A stretch of 64,000 bases of DNA from Muscardinus avellanarius (lineage: Eukaryota > Chordata > Mammalia > Rodentia > Gliridae): the NCBI GenBank assembly GCA_963383645.1, contig OY726560.1, forward strand, positions 32,980,503-33,044,502. The letters are read 5' to 3'. Both the position numbers and the translations under genes were made by a program. Of this stretch, positions 10,176-22,130 are shown one piece after another; positions within the stretch are counted from its first letter, which is position 1, and every line of letters starts with the position of its first letter. The notes beneath the pieces are model-generated. The model searched no databases. It saw only the letters and a list, made by a program, of their open reading frames with translations, and was not told the origin of the DNA.

Positions 10176-11838
10176 TAGCATTTCTGCAGTGTGCTGGACA
10201 GTGAAGCATGAGCCTCCACCACTTCTGCAGCTCCTGCCTCATGCTCGAGCGGAGGGGATGGGTGGAGGACACTGGTTGAGACTTCAGTGCTTCTGTGCTA
10301 ACCTTCAGATTCTGGAGTGTCACTTGCCACAGTGACTTTCTAGAGTAGCTGCCACTGATTCTGACCATCCCAGAAATCAATCCCTGGCGTGCGATTTTAA
10401 CTTCCCAAGGGAATGTTTTAAGAAAAAGATATATCTCTATCCTAAAGTGAATCTCATTTCATAGTAAATCAAGGGGAAATGAAATAATGTAATTCCTAGC
10501 TTTTCAGTATTTGTAATACTAGATAGATGCTATGAGAAAAAAAGCTGTTATTTAAAACAAACAAGCTAGAGATCCATTAGATTAATGTTTGGGGAATAAA
10601 AATTACCTTATGTTATCCAGAAAAGTATTATAATTCAATAACTTTCCTCACATATTTCTGCTGAGCAACTTGTTACCTTTATACTTAACCAAAGAAAATA
10701 AAATGTGTCTTACTCAATAATTCTTTCTTAGGACTCCTTGACATTTTGTTTGTTTTATTTAATTGACATAGATAAACTGAGTTGGGAAAGGAGTTGTATT
10801 TTTTTTCATCTGGGTAGTATATGGATGTATTTTAGTGTAAAGAAAGCCCTCCAAATGTGTAACAAGTGTGCATTTTAGCATATATATTCAGGAGGAATTC
10901 CTGAAACACAATACTGACACTGTCTCAGGTGCTTATGCAATTATGCAGAAGACTCAATTCATGTCCTGTTTATTATCAGATAATGCCTCTAGGCATTATT
11001 AGAAAAGGGGGTGTCTAGATTCTCAGGGCACATGTGTAGAACTCACACACAAGAGCAAAGGAGACAAATAGGATGGGACTCCACTCCTCTCCTCACCCCA
11101 AACCCTGAATTCAACAATCCTAAACCCAACACTTACCCAAGTATGCTTTTATTATTTTGTAAACAGGAGATGTTGGCATAGAAATTATTAGTCATGGCCA
11201 TTTCCAAAGGTTGTACTGCCAGCCCTTTTTCCTTAAGTAAATTGCTATGAATGAGTTCTCTGTAAACAGCCACAAAGATGCTTATTTTTGGTCAGTTTCC
11301 CAATGGAATGACCTAGTCCTCATACAAACCAACAGTCTCCCCTTGAGGGTGAGACTTCTTTTAGATGACTGCTGATCTTGTCAAAAGGAGAGCTTTCTTA
11401 AGGACTTTGGATCCATGATCATGTAGCATTTTAGTGAGGTAATGAATCCCCACGATTTGTTCATTTCAAGTTTATACAATACAATTGAGTAACAAAATTA
11501 GATTAATTTGATCAAATGAAAATTGCTACTGGCCCATTAATGGGTCTAAAAAATTTTACTGTGCTCTAGGCTAAACTCTACTCTTAAAACTTAAAGTCCT
11601 CTTAAAGCCAAATATCTGAAGACTGCAAAACAGTATTAAGCATTTTCTTGATTAAGCAAGACTTTCAATCCAAGTCAAATAGGGGGTAAATGAGGGAGGG
11701 GTTGGGCAAAAATTTGAGTAAAACAAGATACGTTTATTTTAGTGATTATAAAGTCTTGATAATATACTGATTATTCATTTTAATGATTAAAGTCTTGAGT
11801 TGGGTTCTTGAAAATTACTTTTAAAAAGCCAAATTGAA
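10176..11838. other. Unique-looking noncoding DNA
   Basis: AT-rich sequence without SINE, L1 or convincing coding signal. The 10180-10380 part is somewhat more GC-rich and supports a 78-codon minus-strand ORF with no family resemblance. Confidence 0.5.
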
Positions 11839-11839
11839 A

Positions 11840-12141
11840 GCCAGGCACGGTGGCTCACACTTGTAAGCCCAGTATTTGGGAGGCTGAGACAGGAGGATGG
11901 CAGTTCGTGGCCAGTCTCAGCTACTTAGTGAGGCCCTCTGCAACACACTGAGACCCTGTTTCAAAATAAAATATAAAAATGTAGGGCTGGGGGTGTAGCT
12001 CAGAGGTAGAATGTCCCTGGGTTCCATTTCCAGTACCAGGAAAAAAAAAAAACAGAATAAAAAATCGGGCTAGGGATGCAGCTTGGAGGTATAATGCTGT
12101 TAGGTTCAATCCCAAGCATCATTAAAAAAAAAAAAAAAAAA
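11840..12141 (+). mobile_element. B1-dID SINE with a second ID module
   Basis: A normal B1-dID (GCCAGGCACGGTGGCTCACA to CCAGTACCAGG plus A-run) is followed by another linker and ID half (ATCGGGCTAGGGATGCAGCT ... CAATCCCAAGCATCATT) and a final A18 run. This makes a B1-ID-ID trimer. Confidence 0.88.
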
Positions 12142-12150
12142 GCCAAATCG

Positions 12151-12340
12151 AGCATGGAATGGTGGTGACATGTGCCCATAACCCTAGTATTTGGGAGACT
12201 AAGACAGGAGGACACGGGTTCAAGGACAGCCTCAGCAACTTAGGGGGACCTATTTTAAAATAAAAAATAAATAGGGCTAGGGATGTAGTTCAGAGGTAAA
12301 ATGTCCCTGGATTCAATCACCAGAACAAAACACACACAAA
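12151..12340 (+). mobile_element. B1-dID SINE inserted next to the previous one
   Basis: Older, diverged copy (AGCATGGAATGGTGG ... CAATCACCAGAACAAAACAC). The same ~11-base word, AGCCAAATTGA or a one-base variant, precedes the first SINE (11828), lies between the two (12140) and follows the second (12341), as expected for two hits on one target. Confidence 0.85.
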
Positions 12341-14120
12341 GTCAAATTGAATTTGTTCAGTCAGGATGAGAGTATTTCCTCTGTTAGGGGCAGAAATATC
12401 AACCAGTTAAGCAATAGTGAATCACCAACGACATGAAAGTTAGCTTTTTCATTGAATTTCTTGTAAGCAGTTGAAATTTATCTGATTACATCTCCTACAG
12501 CATATCATTTTACTGGATAAGTTAACTAGATCATTTTGGCTTGCTATGGAAATTAGATCCTAGGAACAAAAGATATTTATATACATGTTACCAATTTCAA
12601 AAATAAGTAGAGAAGAAAGATACTATCAAACAGATTTGTGTTCATTTGTCTAAATAGTGGCATTTGCATTTTAAAGCTCTTTTGTGCTAGCACAAGAATA
12701 GTTGTTAAGAATCGTGTTATATATTAAATAATAAATGTGACTTAATGAAAAAATATAAAAAGCTGAGAACTCAATACATTTAGCAGTCAATAAACACCTT
12801 ATTTTGCAAGGTCATAAAATAATTAAATCCAAATAGTCTTCATAACACTTATGAACATTTATCTTGAGCACAAATAGCTTAAAAATTTTCTATAGAAATT
12901 TTCCGGACTAATCTCTTCAATTTTCCTCAGAACACAAGAATATCTGCAAGAAAAATCAAACCCTTCTTTATTATGCACACAGCCTAAGTTCTTTGGTAGT
13001 AGAGAAAATGTATAAGTGGATATTGAAATTAAAACCAATTTTAATATAATTATTGGATTCTGAGGAATAATAGTTGCTAATGAACTATTGCTAGGAAATT
13101 AAATTTGTACCTCCTAGATTACTTAAAAATCTTCAAACTGAAGAATAAATAGGTGGATATTTACATTTCAATCTGAAGACTTTTGAGGGACATCAAAATT
13201 ATTTTATCATTTATCAGTAAAATGTCTCAGCACAATTTAAATTTCTTAAATCATGGCTTGGAGCATCATGATGCCAATATCAGACCTTTTTATTAAAAGC
13301 TTTGTAAATCTGGGCTAAGGGCATCATTAGCTTGTATAAAATTACAGTGACTTGAAGCCTTCTGGCATGTATAATCTTAAAACAAGGAGACACCTTTTGT
13401 AATGCACAAGGTCAACCTGAGCTTCTCAGGCACATTTCTCATTGCTTTATTACTTTTGAAGATATGTTATCAATACTTTGTTCAGACACATGAAAATCAG
13501 CAAAAACATTTCTATATTACTATCCTCATCTTTATGAAATATGTAAAAAGGTCTATTCTTGGGGAGAATCTTTAGAATTGTTAATTGACACATTCATCAT
13601 ATTATAAAAAATAGTGAAATAATTTTAATACTTAAGAGAAATAATTTTCAAAAGCATCAAAACTATTACTTTTTCCATTGGCTATTTAATACTTTGGGGG
13701 TTTCTAAATATTTAATTTTCTAAATAAAAGTGTGTGGTTTAGGAAATGGAGTGATTAATTTCCCTTCATTTAATTAGTAGGTATACTGAAGAGATAGAAA
13801 CTGTGGAGTGTGCGAACAATTTGGAATGCAAATGTTAAAGAATGAACATCAATGACAAATAATATTCTAATATCAAAAATAATGTTTTATAAAAACAGCA
13901 CTTAAGACATGGGAAATATTTGATATAATTTTGCGTGAAAGATGAATAAGATATACTTAATTCCAAATTTGGAGAATGATAAATTAGTATATTGACAATT
14001 ATGATCTTTGGGTTTATATTAATCATTAATCAATAAATTAACAATTATGATCTTTGGGTTATGGAAAGAAGGGTGATTTTTATTTTCTCATTTATACCAT
14101 ACCTGATTGCCAATATTGTG
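12341..14120. other. AT-rich noncoding DNA
   Basis: No SINE, L1 or gene-like signal. A 20-base word (ACAATTATGATCTTTGGGTT) is repeated at 13995-14014 and 14041-14060. Confidence 0.5.
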
Positions 14121-14124
14121 TAAT

Positions 14125-14330
14125 GCTTAAGGATACGTAAGCTTAACGTTATTTCTCAGTTCTACTTGGTTGAGTTAGACTTTCTCAGGCATCTTTCCCA
14201 TGCAGGTGAAATGGAGAAAATAATATGTACTTTGCAGGGTTCTGGAGATACTTCAAAGAAATATACATAGGAATGCTTAGTAGCATGTCTTGCATTTCAT
14301 AAGTACATAATAAATGGTAACTTATTTATC
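14125..14330 (+). repeat. MIR-like remnant
   Basis: GGTGAAATGGAGAAAATAAT and the 3' part CATAAGTACATAATAAATGG match the order of blocks in MIR (counting-down AAATGGGGATAAT and AGTAAGCGCTCAATAAAT). Diverged. Confidence 0.5.
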
Positions 14331-14465
14331 TTATTAAATCAGACTGTACCATCTATGAATTGAAAATTACCATTTTAGAGGATCCCCAAATGCAAAGGAT
14401 ATTTTTAACATAGATGATACACGAAGAATAAAACACCACTTTAATTCAAGGAAATTTATTTCAGG

Positions 14466-14682
14466 AGCTGGGTGTGGTGGCGCACGCTTGTAATCCCAGC
14501 ATTTGGGAGGCTGAGACCAGAGGATCATGGTTCGCAGACAGCCTCAGCTATTTAGTGAGGTCCTCCACAACTTAGTAAGACCCTGTTTCAAAATAAAGAA
14601 TAAAAAATAGGGCAGAGGCTGTAGCTCGGAGGACAAATGCCCCTGGGTTCCATCCCCAGACCCGCAAAAAAAAAAAAAAAAA
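14466..14682 (+). mobile_element. B1-dID SINE with target-site duplication
   Basis: Starts GCTGGGTGTGGTGGCGCACG, ends CCATCCCCAGACCCGC plus A18. AAATTTATTTCAG flanks it on both sides (14452-14464 and ~14685-14697). Confidence 0.95.
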
Positions 14683-14762
14683 GAAAATTTATTTCAGAAT
14701 TACATATCCTAAGCTAAATTATAAATCTACTTTATTAATGTTTATACAATTTTAGGGAGCAT

Positions 14763-14805
14763 GTGTGTTTGTGTGTGTGTATGTGTGTGTGTGTGTGTGT
14801 GTGTA
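14763..14805. repeat. (TG)n microsatellite
   Basis: Interrupted TG run, not attached to a recognisable SINE. Confidence 0.95.
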
Positions 14806-16078
14806 TTCTTATTCTTAGATATTATACAAGTTTAAATTACCATATAAAGTTTCTAATTTTACGGTATTACTAGCTATCTAAAATTTTAAAAATAGTTGTA
14901 GTTGCATGTAAGTTTACAAGTATTTTCAAGTATTTTCTAATTTCAAAACTTTCAGAAGCTATTAAATGTTAAAATCAATCATTTAGTCTATATAAATCAT
15001 AAGTAATTTATGAAACACCATGAATTATGTGTGACCTCACTGAACACTTCTCAAGGTAGTACAATTAAAGATATGCTCTGGTAATCTAGATTGAATGAGC
15101 AAAATTTTAGTTTTGGTATGAGCTGATAATTTGAAAAGAGAAATTTAAGGGACTGAACTGAAACTTTCAAATTTGGAGCCAGAACATTTAGAAAGATTTT
15201 ATTTTAGATTTAGCTAGTTGGCCATACATAGTAGATTGGCCCATATGTAACTGAGATATAAGATAAAAATTTTAAGTTATCCTCTACTTTTCTAAAAACT
15301 CTTTCTATTTTGATAGTAAAATAGAACCTCACAGAATTAGAACAAGAAATGCCCTTCTACCTATCAACTTTCCATACATTTATTTATGCATTCTTCCTCT
15401 ATTAGTTGAGTCCCTTTAATGTGATAGGCACATCACTAAAGTGACATATTTCTTTAAATTCAAAAGTAAATCAGAAAGAGAAAGTCTTCTCCTCAGAGCA
15501 ATTGAGAGCTTACTGGAAGAACCATGAAATGAACACATGGACAGAATGAAAAGTAAACGCTACAAGGACTTGACAGGATGTTGAAAAACTAGTAATAAAA
15601 AGAAGAGTGACTATTTTTGCCTAGGGATGGGGATGAAGGATAGATACTTCCCCACATAGGGTGACCTGGGTGCCTTCTCTGATTTGTGACCTGAGGGAGG
15701 AGACACAGCCAGCCAGAAAGAGCTGGTAGAAGAGCTTTCTAGACAGGGAAAACCACAGGACTTGGAAAAAATCACAATATCATATTAAGTGAAACAAGAA
15801 AAATAATGACATTGGATTAATGATTACATAGATGTTTAACTTTTTACAATTTTCTACATATTTGGAAAGTTTAAAGATTAGAATACCTAACAGAACAGAA
15901 TGCAAGTGGTTTGAATTTAATGTTAAAACTAAATTTAAATACTGAGTATGATCCTAATATTCAAAAACTGGAAGAAACTTCCTTATTAAATAGTATTAGT
16001 CATTATTTCTGTGTAGTAGGATTATGGGTGAGTTTTGTTTTTATTCCTGCTCTGGATGGTAATAGATTAAGAATGTAA
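14806..16078. other. Noncoding DNA without recognised elements
   Basis: AT-rich sequence. I see no SINE, L1 or coding signal here. Confidence 0.5.
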
Positions 16079-16300
16079 ACCAGACATGGTGTCATACACC
16101 TGCAATCCCAGTATCTGGGAGGCTGAGACTGGAGGATCACAGGTTTGAGGACAGCCTCAGCAACTTAGAGAGACTCGTATCAACCTAGTGAGACCTTTCT
16201 TCAAAACCAAACATTAAAAATCAGGGATGGGGGTATAGCTTGGATGTAAAATGCCCCTGAGTTAAACCCCAGTATCACACATGGGAAGAAGGAGAAGGAG

Positions 16301-16332
<32 letters not shown>

Positions 16333-16371
16333 GGAGGAGGAGGAGGAGGAGGAGGAGGAGGAGGAGGAGGA
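16079..16371 (+). mobile_element. B1-dID SINE with (GGA)n tail
   Basis: CAGACATGGTGTCATACACC start, ID half GGGTATAGCTTGGATGTAAA, then CCCCAGTATCACACATGGG and a purine array of GGA units at ~16285-16370 that replaced the A-tail. The serine-run ORF is an artefact of it. Confidence 0.92.
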
Positions 16372-16499
16372 AAAAATGATCAGAAACCAGGAGTTATATT
16401 GTAGAAGAAGAATGGACAAAACTTGTCATTTTGTTCATTTGGTTGTCAAGACAATGCCTTACAGCCTTACATTCTAGTATGTTCCACAGTCTCTTATTT

Positions 16500-16712
16500 T
16501 ATATTTTATTTTTTGGTACTGGAGCTTGAACTTAGGGGCATCCTACCTCCAAATTACGTACCTAGCCCTATTTTATTTTTTATTTTGAAATAAAGTCTCA
16601 CTAAGTTGTCAAGGGCCTTGCAAAATTGCTGAGGCTGGCTGTAAACCTGCAATCCTTCCATCTCAACCTCCCAAAACACTGGGATTACAGGCATAAGCCA
16701 TTATGCCTGGTT
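16500..16712 (-). mobile_element. B1-dID SINE (minus)
   Basis: TTTTTTGGTACTGGAGCTTG (antisense ID), a middle AAGTCTCACTAAGTTGTCAA, and the end GGGATTACAGGCATAAGCCA TTATGCCTGG (antisense B1 part). Confidence 0.93.
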
Positions 16713-16734
16713 CCCCACAGTCCATGATTTTAAA

Positions 16735-17290
16735 TATAGTTGTTCATTTGTTGTTTTTCAGAGAGCTTCACTGAGATGTAATTGATATAAAATACACTGT
16801 ATATATTGTAAGTGTGAAATTTGATAACATTTTGTCATATGTATACCCCCAGGAAGTCATCACCACAATCCATCATAATTATATATATCAGTCCCTCACC
16901 AAATTTCCTCATGTCCATTTGTAATTCTCTCCCATCACCTCTTTTTTCCCCCACATCACTGGTCACTTTTTAGACATTTGCATAAATGAAATCAGAGTAT
17001 GTACTCCCCTCTAGTTTTGCATACTTCACTCAGCATTATTATTTTGAGACAGAACCATGCTTTTCCATGTATTAATAGCTAATCCCTTTTTATTGATGAA
17101 TAAAAATCCATTGCATAGATATACTACAATTTATTCATTTAGCTGTGGATGGGTACTAGGATTATTTTCAGTTTGAGACTATTACAAATAAAGCTGCTAT
17201 AAACATTTGCATGCAAGCCTTTGTATGGTCATATCCTTTCTTTTCTCTTGGATAAATATGATCTATTTTTAAATGTTCAAAACAAAAGAT
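16735..17290 (-). mobile_element. Old L1 (L1M type) 3' region, antisense
   Basis: TGAGATGTAATTGATATAAA and GTATACCCCCAGGAAGTCAT CACC are standard words of ancient mammalian L1 3' UTRs. ATTTGCATAAATGAAATCAG, CATTTAGCTGTGGATGGGTA and AATAAAGCTGCTATAAACAT follow in the expected order. Noncoding relic. Confidence 0.75.
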
Positions 17291-20200
17291 CTTCTATTTC
17301 CCCTTGAGATTATTCTGTAATATAAGAGTTTCCATTGTGAGAATGTTTTCTGTTAAATTAGACCTAAATTTCTATATCTTCCAATGGATTAATTTCATTA
17401 CATTCAACCTCTCATCATTCACGTTTATATTGGACAAATATCTATCGGCTCTCATTATACCTTTAGCCACTGCTTTACAAAACAAACATCACATCATATT
17501 AAGGATTGCTTTTATGTGTCACTCTTTTTAATCTAATGGTTACTCCTATTCTTTGTTCTAGTTTTCAGTGAGTTGTGAATTGCATACTCCATAAATGTGA
17601 AAACGGAGACATTCCTAATGCATCATCATATACACGTCTTGCTTTTAATCCCATCCCAAATTCTATTCAACAAACATCTACTGATTAGATTTGAGGCGGT
17701 TGGCATTGGCAGTACCAAGATGAATAGAACAGCCTGGGTGAATGATTAGAGCAGGTTCTTTTATACCAACAGATCTGGGACTGAATACTGGCTTGGTCAC
17801 TTCCAATCTTTGAGGCCTTGGGCCAGCAGCTTTATATATCCAAGATTAGTTTATTCATTTATAAATGGAAACAAGGATACTACCTTTTTTTTTAACCTGT
17901 CATGTGGTTTAAACAAAATAATGTAAGTTGGATGACCAGTAGTACTTATATTCCACAATCCCTTCTCATTACAACATACAATGATCTATCATCATATGAA
18001 GCAGTGCAAACTAATCTGGGTCTTTAGTAGCATTTTCTGCTCTATTGCCATGCCAGCTCTAATTCCAGTGGGTGAAGGGGAGGCTCTTACACTCATGAGT
18101 CCCTGAACGCTGAGGCGGCTGCTGAGGCTGCAGAGTTGGTCACATTCATCATTCTTTTCAACTTTCATTGATGTCACAGTTCCTTCCGTTTTTCCTAATA
18201 ATTGTTTTCTTGTTTTCAGTTTCGTAGCAAAGAAAATAGTTTGACAGAAGGTATTGCTACCAATCTCATTAACCTGGACTATAGAGAAAGAGGAGGGGAG
18301 AGTAGGGTTGGATGTGGAAGGAAATACACTGAGTACTGTGTGCATGTATGAACGTATCACTTTGAATTTTATGACTCTAAATGGAACACATTTAGAGCTA
18401 AATGCAAGAATTAGAAAGATGCAACTCAAAGTATTTATCATTTTGTCCAGTTGGTAAAACTGACTCTAGAATGTCTTAACCCTACAAGGCAACAGGTTTG
18501 TTAATCCTTTATCCTATTATTAAACTCATCCCTCATCCCCAACAATAGTAAGATGGACAATCACAAATTTGGCTCACAAGAGACTTCTAAGTGCACAGAG
18601 GAAAGCAGTAGAGAAAGTGCTGGAGCTCGCCACGCACCAAGAGGAATGGCCTGTTTGGAGATCTGAGACTTGTTTCTGAAATTCCCCAATAAGACTATTC
18701 ATTTAACCTTCCTTCACAAAAGAAGTAAGAGGAGAGGAAAAAGAAATGTTAGTCTGTATAGAATCCTTCCATATAGAAAGTGTCCCTTCCCTTCCTACCC
18801 CCAAAAGAACTCCCTACAGCTCATGGGACACATTGTCTTTCAGAATCAGAGAATGAAGAATTTCTGTCATATTAAGGGGCCCTCTGCATCTCTGTCCCTC
18901 GGATCACCTCCCTAGGAGTCAGGGCCATGGCTCTCTTCCTTTTGACTCAGTCCCAGGCAGAGCATTCAACACCACAGAGTACAGAGTGACTTTAGAGTCA
19001 GTTTATTCCTGAAGAAAAAGGATATGGCAAAGAATATAGAGGAATTTGCCCTTGGTTGTCCCGCCAGGAGGGAAAGGATTAATCTTAACCAAACATTTCT
19101 CTGCTTTCAAGGCTTTTCCTTGGCATAGGAGACAACTTCTCACTTCCTCTTGTATTCATTGAGAACTTCCAAGCAGGAGGATGTTTTTTCCCCCTCTGCA
19201 AGTGAAGACAGCTTTTTAGTTTCACATGACTCTTTAGAAAAAGAGACAAGATTATATGAAGGTTTTAAACCTGCCAGTTTCAACGTTTGAAGTGTCCATG
19301 CAGTTGTTGTGTTGAAAGAGTTCCTATCGATGGATTGCAAGTCAGTTCCATTACGGAGAAAGGATGCTTGTCTGCTAAAACATTGTTTCTGCCTTGGTTA
19401 AGCCATCTGACCTCAGCTTTATCTTAGTCACGTTCCTGTACTGATTTTCTATGAGGAAGGTTAGAATCCTAAAAAGTGCCTTCATAAAAAGCAGGAAAGG
19501 AATCAGTGATTTAGTCAAAGATTACTTGGAGTTTTCCCTTTTGAAGTTATGATCTTTAGGTTTTGAGATTTTGCTAATAACTATCATGCAAGAATAAATA
19601 TCATTTCTATTCTCTGTAGATTTCCAGTGGATTATTTCTATCCACTGAGAATCAAATGAGAAAGATAGAAGTATTACTACAATGTGTCAGTTTGTATAAC
19701 AAAGGATGGGATTGTGGAGAAGCTAAATTCCAATCCTTGAATTACAATTACAATCCATATTACCTGTTAATGTAGGTCAAGAGAGGAAACTTCATTGCTT
19801 TTACCTGAAAAGCAATTTTATATCTTCCTGCTGCCTTGTAAAATAACCAAACAGATCAGAGATAAATCATTTTCTGAATCATATTCAATAAAAAATGTGA
19901 TTATCATGTTGGTAATAATCACCTAATCCCTCTGGATTTTCTTTCTTTCTCTTTCTCTCTCTTCCTCTCTCTCTAGTAACTGTTGCTGTGAGTATAAAAT
20001 GGCTTTTATTTTATTCACATCTACCAAAGTAGTTTTCTTTATGCTTTCTTGACACACAGTGTCAGCTTATGACATACATACAAAGAGGTTCTGTACTATG
20101 TTTCCTATTATCACATTATGTTTTTGCTAAGGAAAAAAAATCACAACTTGATATATGGTGTTAGTTCATTCATCAATTAAATAGCTTCAGCTAAGATGTT

Positions 20201-21663
20201 TCAGTAAGTTCTAATTGCTCATTTATAAACAGTCTTTGGCAAAAGTGTCATCTCAGATGACAGGCATTAATGACTTACTAGATGTGGGGAAAAAACTTCT
20301 CATCTTTTTCATGATTCAAAAGCAAAAAAATCTTAGGTTTTCCCCTAGAAAGAGAAATATGATCTGTTTTAATGTGTTCTGTACTCACTAATTGTTTTAA
20401 CTATAAAAAAAAAAACACGTTGATTTGGAGAATTCAGAATCACTTATGTCATGGGTACTTCCCAAGGCCAATTAAGCCTGGGAATTTAGTTGGGATACAA
20501 AATAATAAGTCTGTTTTTCTGTGGTATGGCCCCATCTTCTCTGGGGTCTTATTTTCTTCTAACTACCAGATGATCCTAATTAATCTCGGTTCCAAACTTG
20601 TGCCCAAAGAGACCACATGCCATAATCGGAATAGCTTCCTAAACCATATGGCCATTAAAGAGATTTCCCTTGCACAGCTGGGAGGCTTCCTCCTCTTTAT
20701 TTCCACCCCTGGTGCTGCTGTCCTCATCTGACAGGGAGCACTGTGGCCACAGTAGTCTTTTTCTCTGGGTCAAGATGATCTTCTTGGCTTCCATTTCTCC
20801 TGGGGAAGTGCAAATTTCTTGTTTCTGTGTCACCTAAAATAGAGGAAATCCACGGAGCACTTAACTTGTGTGGCTCAGATGAAACTGAGTCCTCTCTCTC
20901 TCTCTGATTTCCAGTAGTGGGAGCCAGAAGCCCCCTGAAGACTGCTGTTTTTCTGCCCTCTTCTATCTGGAGAGTTCCCAGGGTTCAGGCGGCTACTCTG
21001 ATATAAGGCTGTTATCTCTCTTTGAGGCAAAGTATTTACTCCAGCTAAGAGAAAACAAATTTTCTAACAGGAATGTCATTGACTCTCTAAAGAAGAGTCA
21101 TGTCTTCCTAATGTTCTTAAGTAACAGGAAGACCATATTTACTATACTTTGCTAACAGCAGGGATTGTTTGAAGATTGAAAATGTTATTCCATACTTACA
21201 GAAGGAATTCCAGTAGTAGCTCAGATATCACCATGCTATTTAAGACTCATAGAACTCTGTGGAGAAAGAGAGACCGTAGTTGAGATATGATAATATACTA
21301 GTCATTCTTAAACACATTCATTGAATTACTAATAAATATTCTTTGGAGGTGGATAATTGAAAAATATTGGATTTGAATATACTCTGGAGACAGTGAAGAC
21401 AATAAATCTAGGTACTATCCTGTGTTATATTTCAGTTACAACTCTGAAGTAGTTGGGTGGTCTCATTATTTAATCATGATTATCATAATATCTGATTTTA
21501 TTAAATTTATTTATTTTAACATCATTAACTTTTTTCAATCCTATTTTTCTTCAAGGTTTGAAGTTTGGTAACAACATTCTGCATTAACTTTGCTAATAAT
21601 GAGTACAATTTATCAACAGAATTTTCAATCAAGTTTGCAAGTATTGCAACTGCTAATTCAAGA
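17291..21663. other. Repeat-poor 4.4-kb stretch, no gene recognised
   Basis: Apart from a faint MIR (~17690-17930) and a pyrimidine tract (~19940-19975) there is no SINE, L1 or LTR. The longest ORF (minus, 17992-18441, 149 codons) has no recognisable domain and no splice context I can defend. The rarity of insertions could reflect functional noncoding DNA or chance. Confidence 0.5.
17690..17930 (+). repeat. MIR remnant
   Basis: AGATCTGGGACTGAATACTG GCTTGGTCACTT ... CCTTGGGCCAGCAGCTT ... TTATTCATTTATAAATGGAA reproduces the order of blocks in MIR (exon-like GAATCC..., GGGCAAGTTACTT..., CATCTGTAAAATGG). Confidence 0.6.
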
Positions 21664-21679
21664 AAACATTTATTACATT

Positions 21680-21893
21680 TTTTTTTTTTTTTGGTGGTAC
21701 TGGGGGTGGACCTGAGAGGCTTTCTACCTCCAGGCTATACTCCCAGACCTTTTTTATATTTTATTTGGAAACAGGGTCTCACTAAGTTGCTGAGAGCCTC
21801 ACTAAGTAGCTGAATCTGGTTTCAAACCTGTGCGATCCTCCTGTCTCAGCCTCCCAAGTGCAGGGATTACAAGCGTGCGCCACCACGCCCGGC
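21680..21893 (-). mobile_element. B1-dID SINE (minus) with 16-bp target-site duplication
   Basis: T-run, GGTGGTACTGGGGGTGGACC, TTTGGAAACAGGGTCTCACT, and GCGTGCGCCACCACGCCCGG C at the far end. AAACATTTATTACATT is duplicated at 21664-21679 and 21894-21909. CpGs are well kept, so this is a relatively young copy. Confidence 0.96.
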
Positions 21894-21939
21894 AAACATT
21901 TATTACATTCTAATTATGTACTCAGCCAAACACTTTTTA

Positions 21940-22130
21940 TACATCTGCACTTAATTCTCACAATAACATTTTAAGTATGAACGTTATAATTCTTATTATA
22001 AGTGTGGACTTTACAGCTCAGAGAAATTAAACAATATGGCTAAGCCATTGTAAAGATGCAGAAAAAAATATCAGATCCAAGTATATCTGACCGATTTTAC
22101 AATCCAGAACTCTTAAACTATTAGATAGCA
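21940..22130 (-). repeat. MIR remnant
   Basis: TTAATTCTCACAATAACATT ... GGACTTTACAGCTCAGAGAA ATTAAACAATATGGCTAAG ... resembles antisense MIR (CTCACAACAACCC, TTTTACAGATGAGGAAACTG, GGTTAAGTAACTTGCC). Confidence 0.6.

Noticed and set aside
17992..18441. 149-codon minus-strand ORF in a repeat-poor stretch
   Set aside because: No recognisable domain, no codon-bias or splice evidence; the length can arise by chance in AT-rich mammalian DNA.
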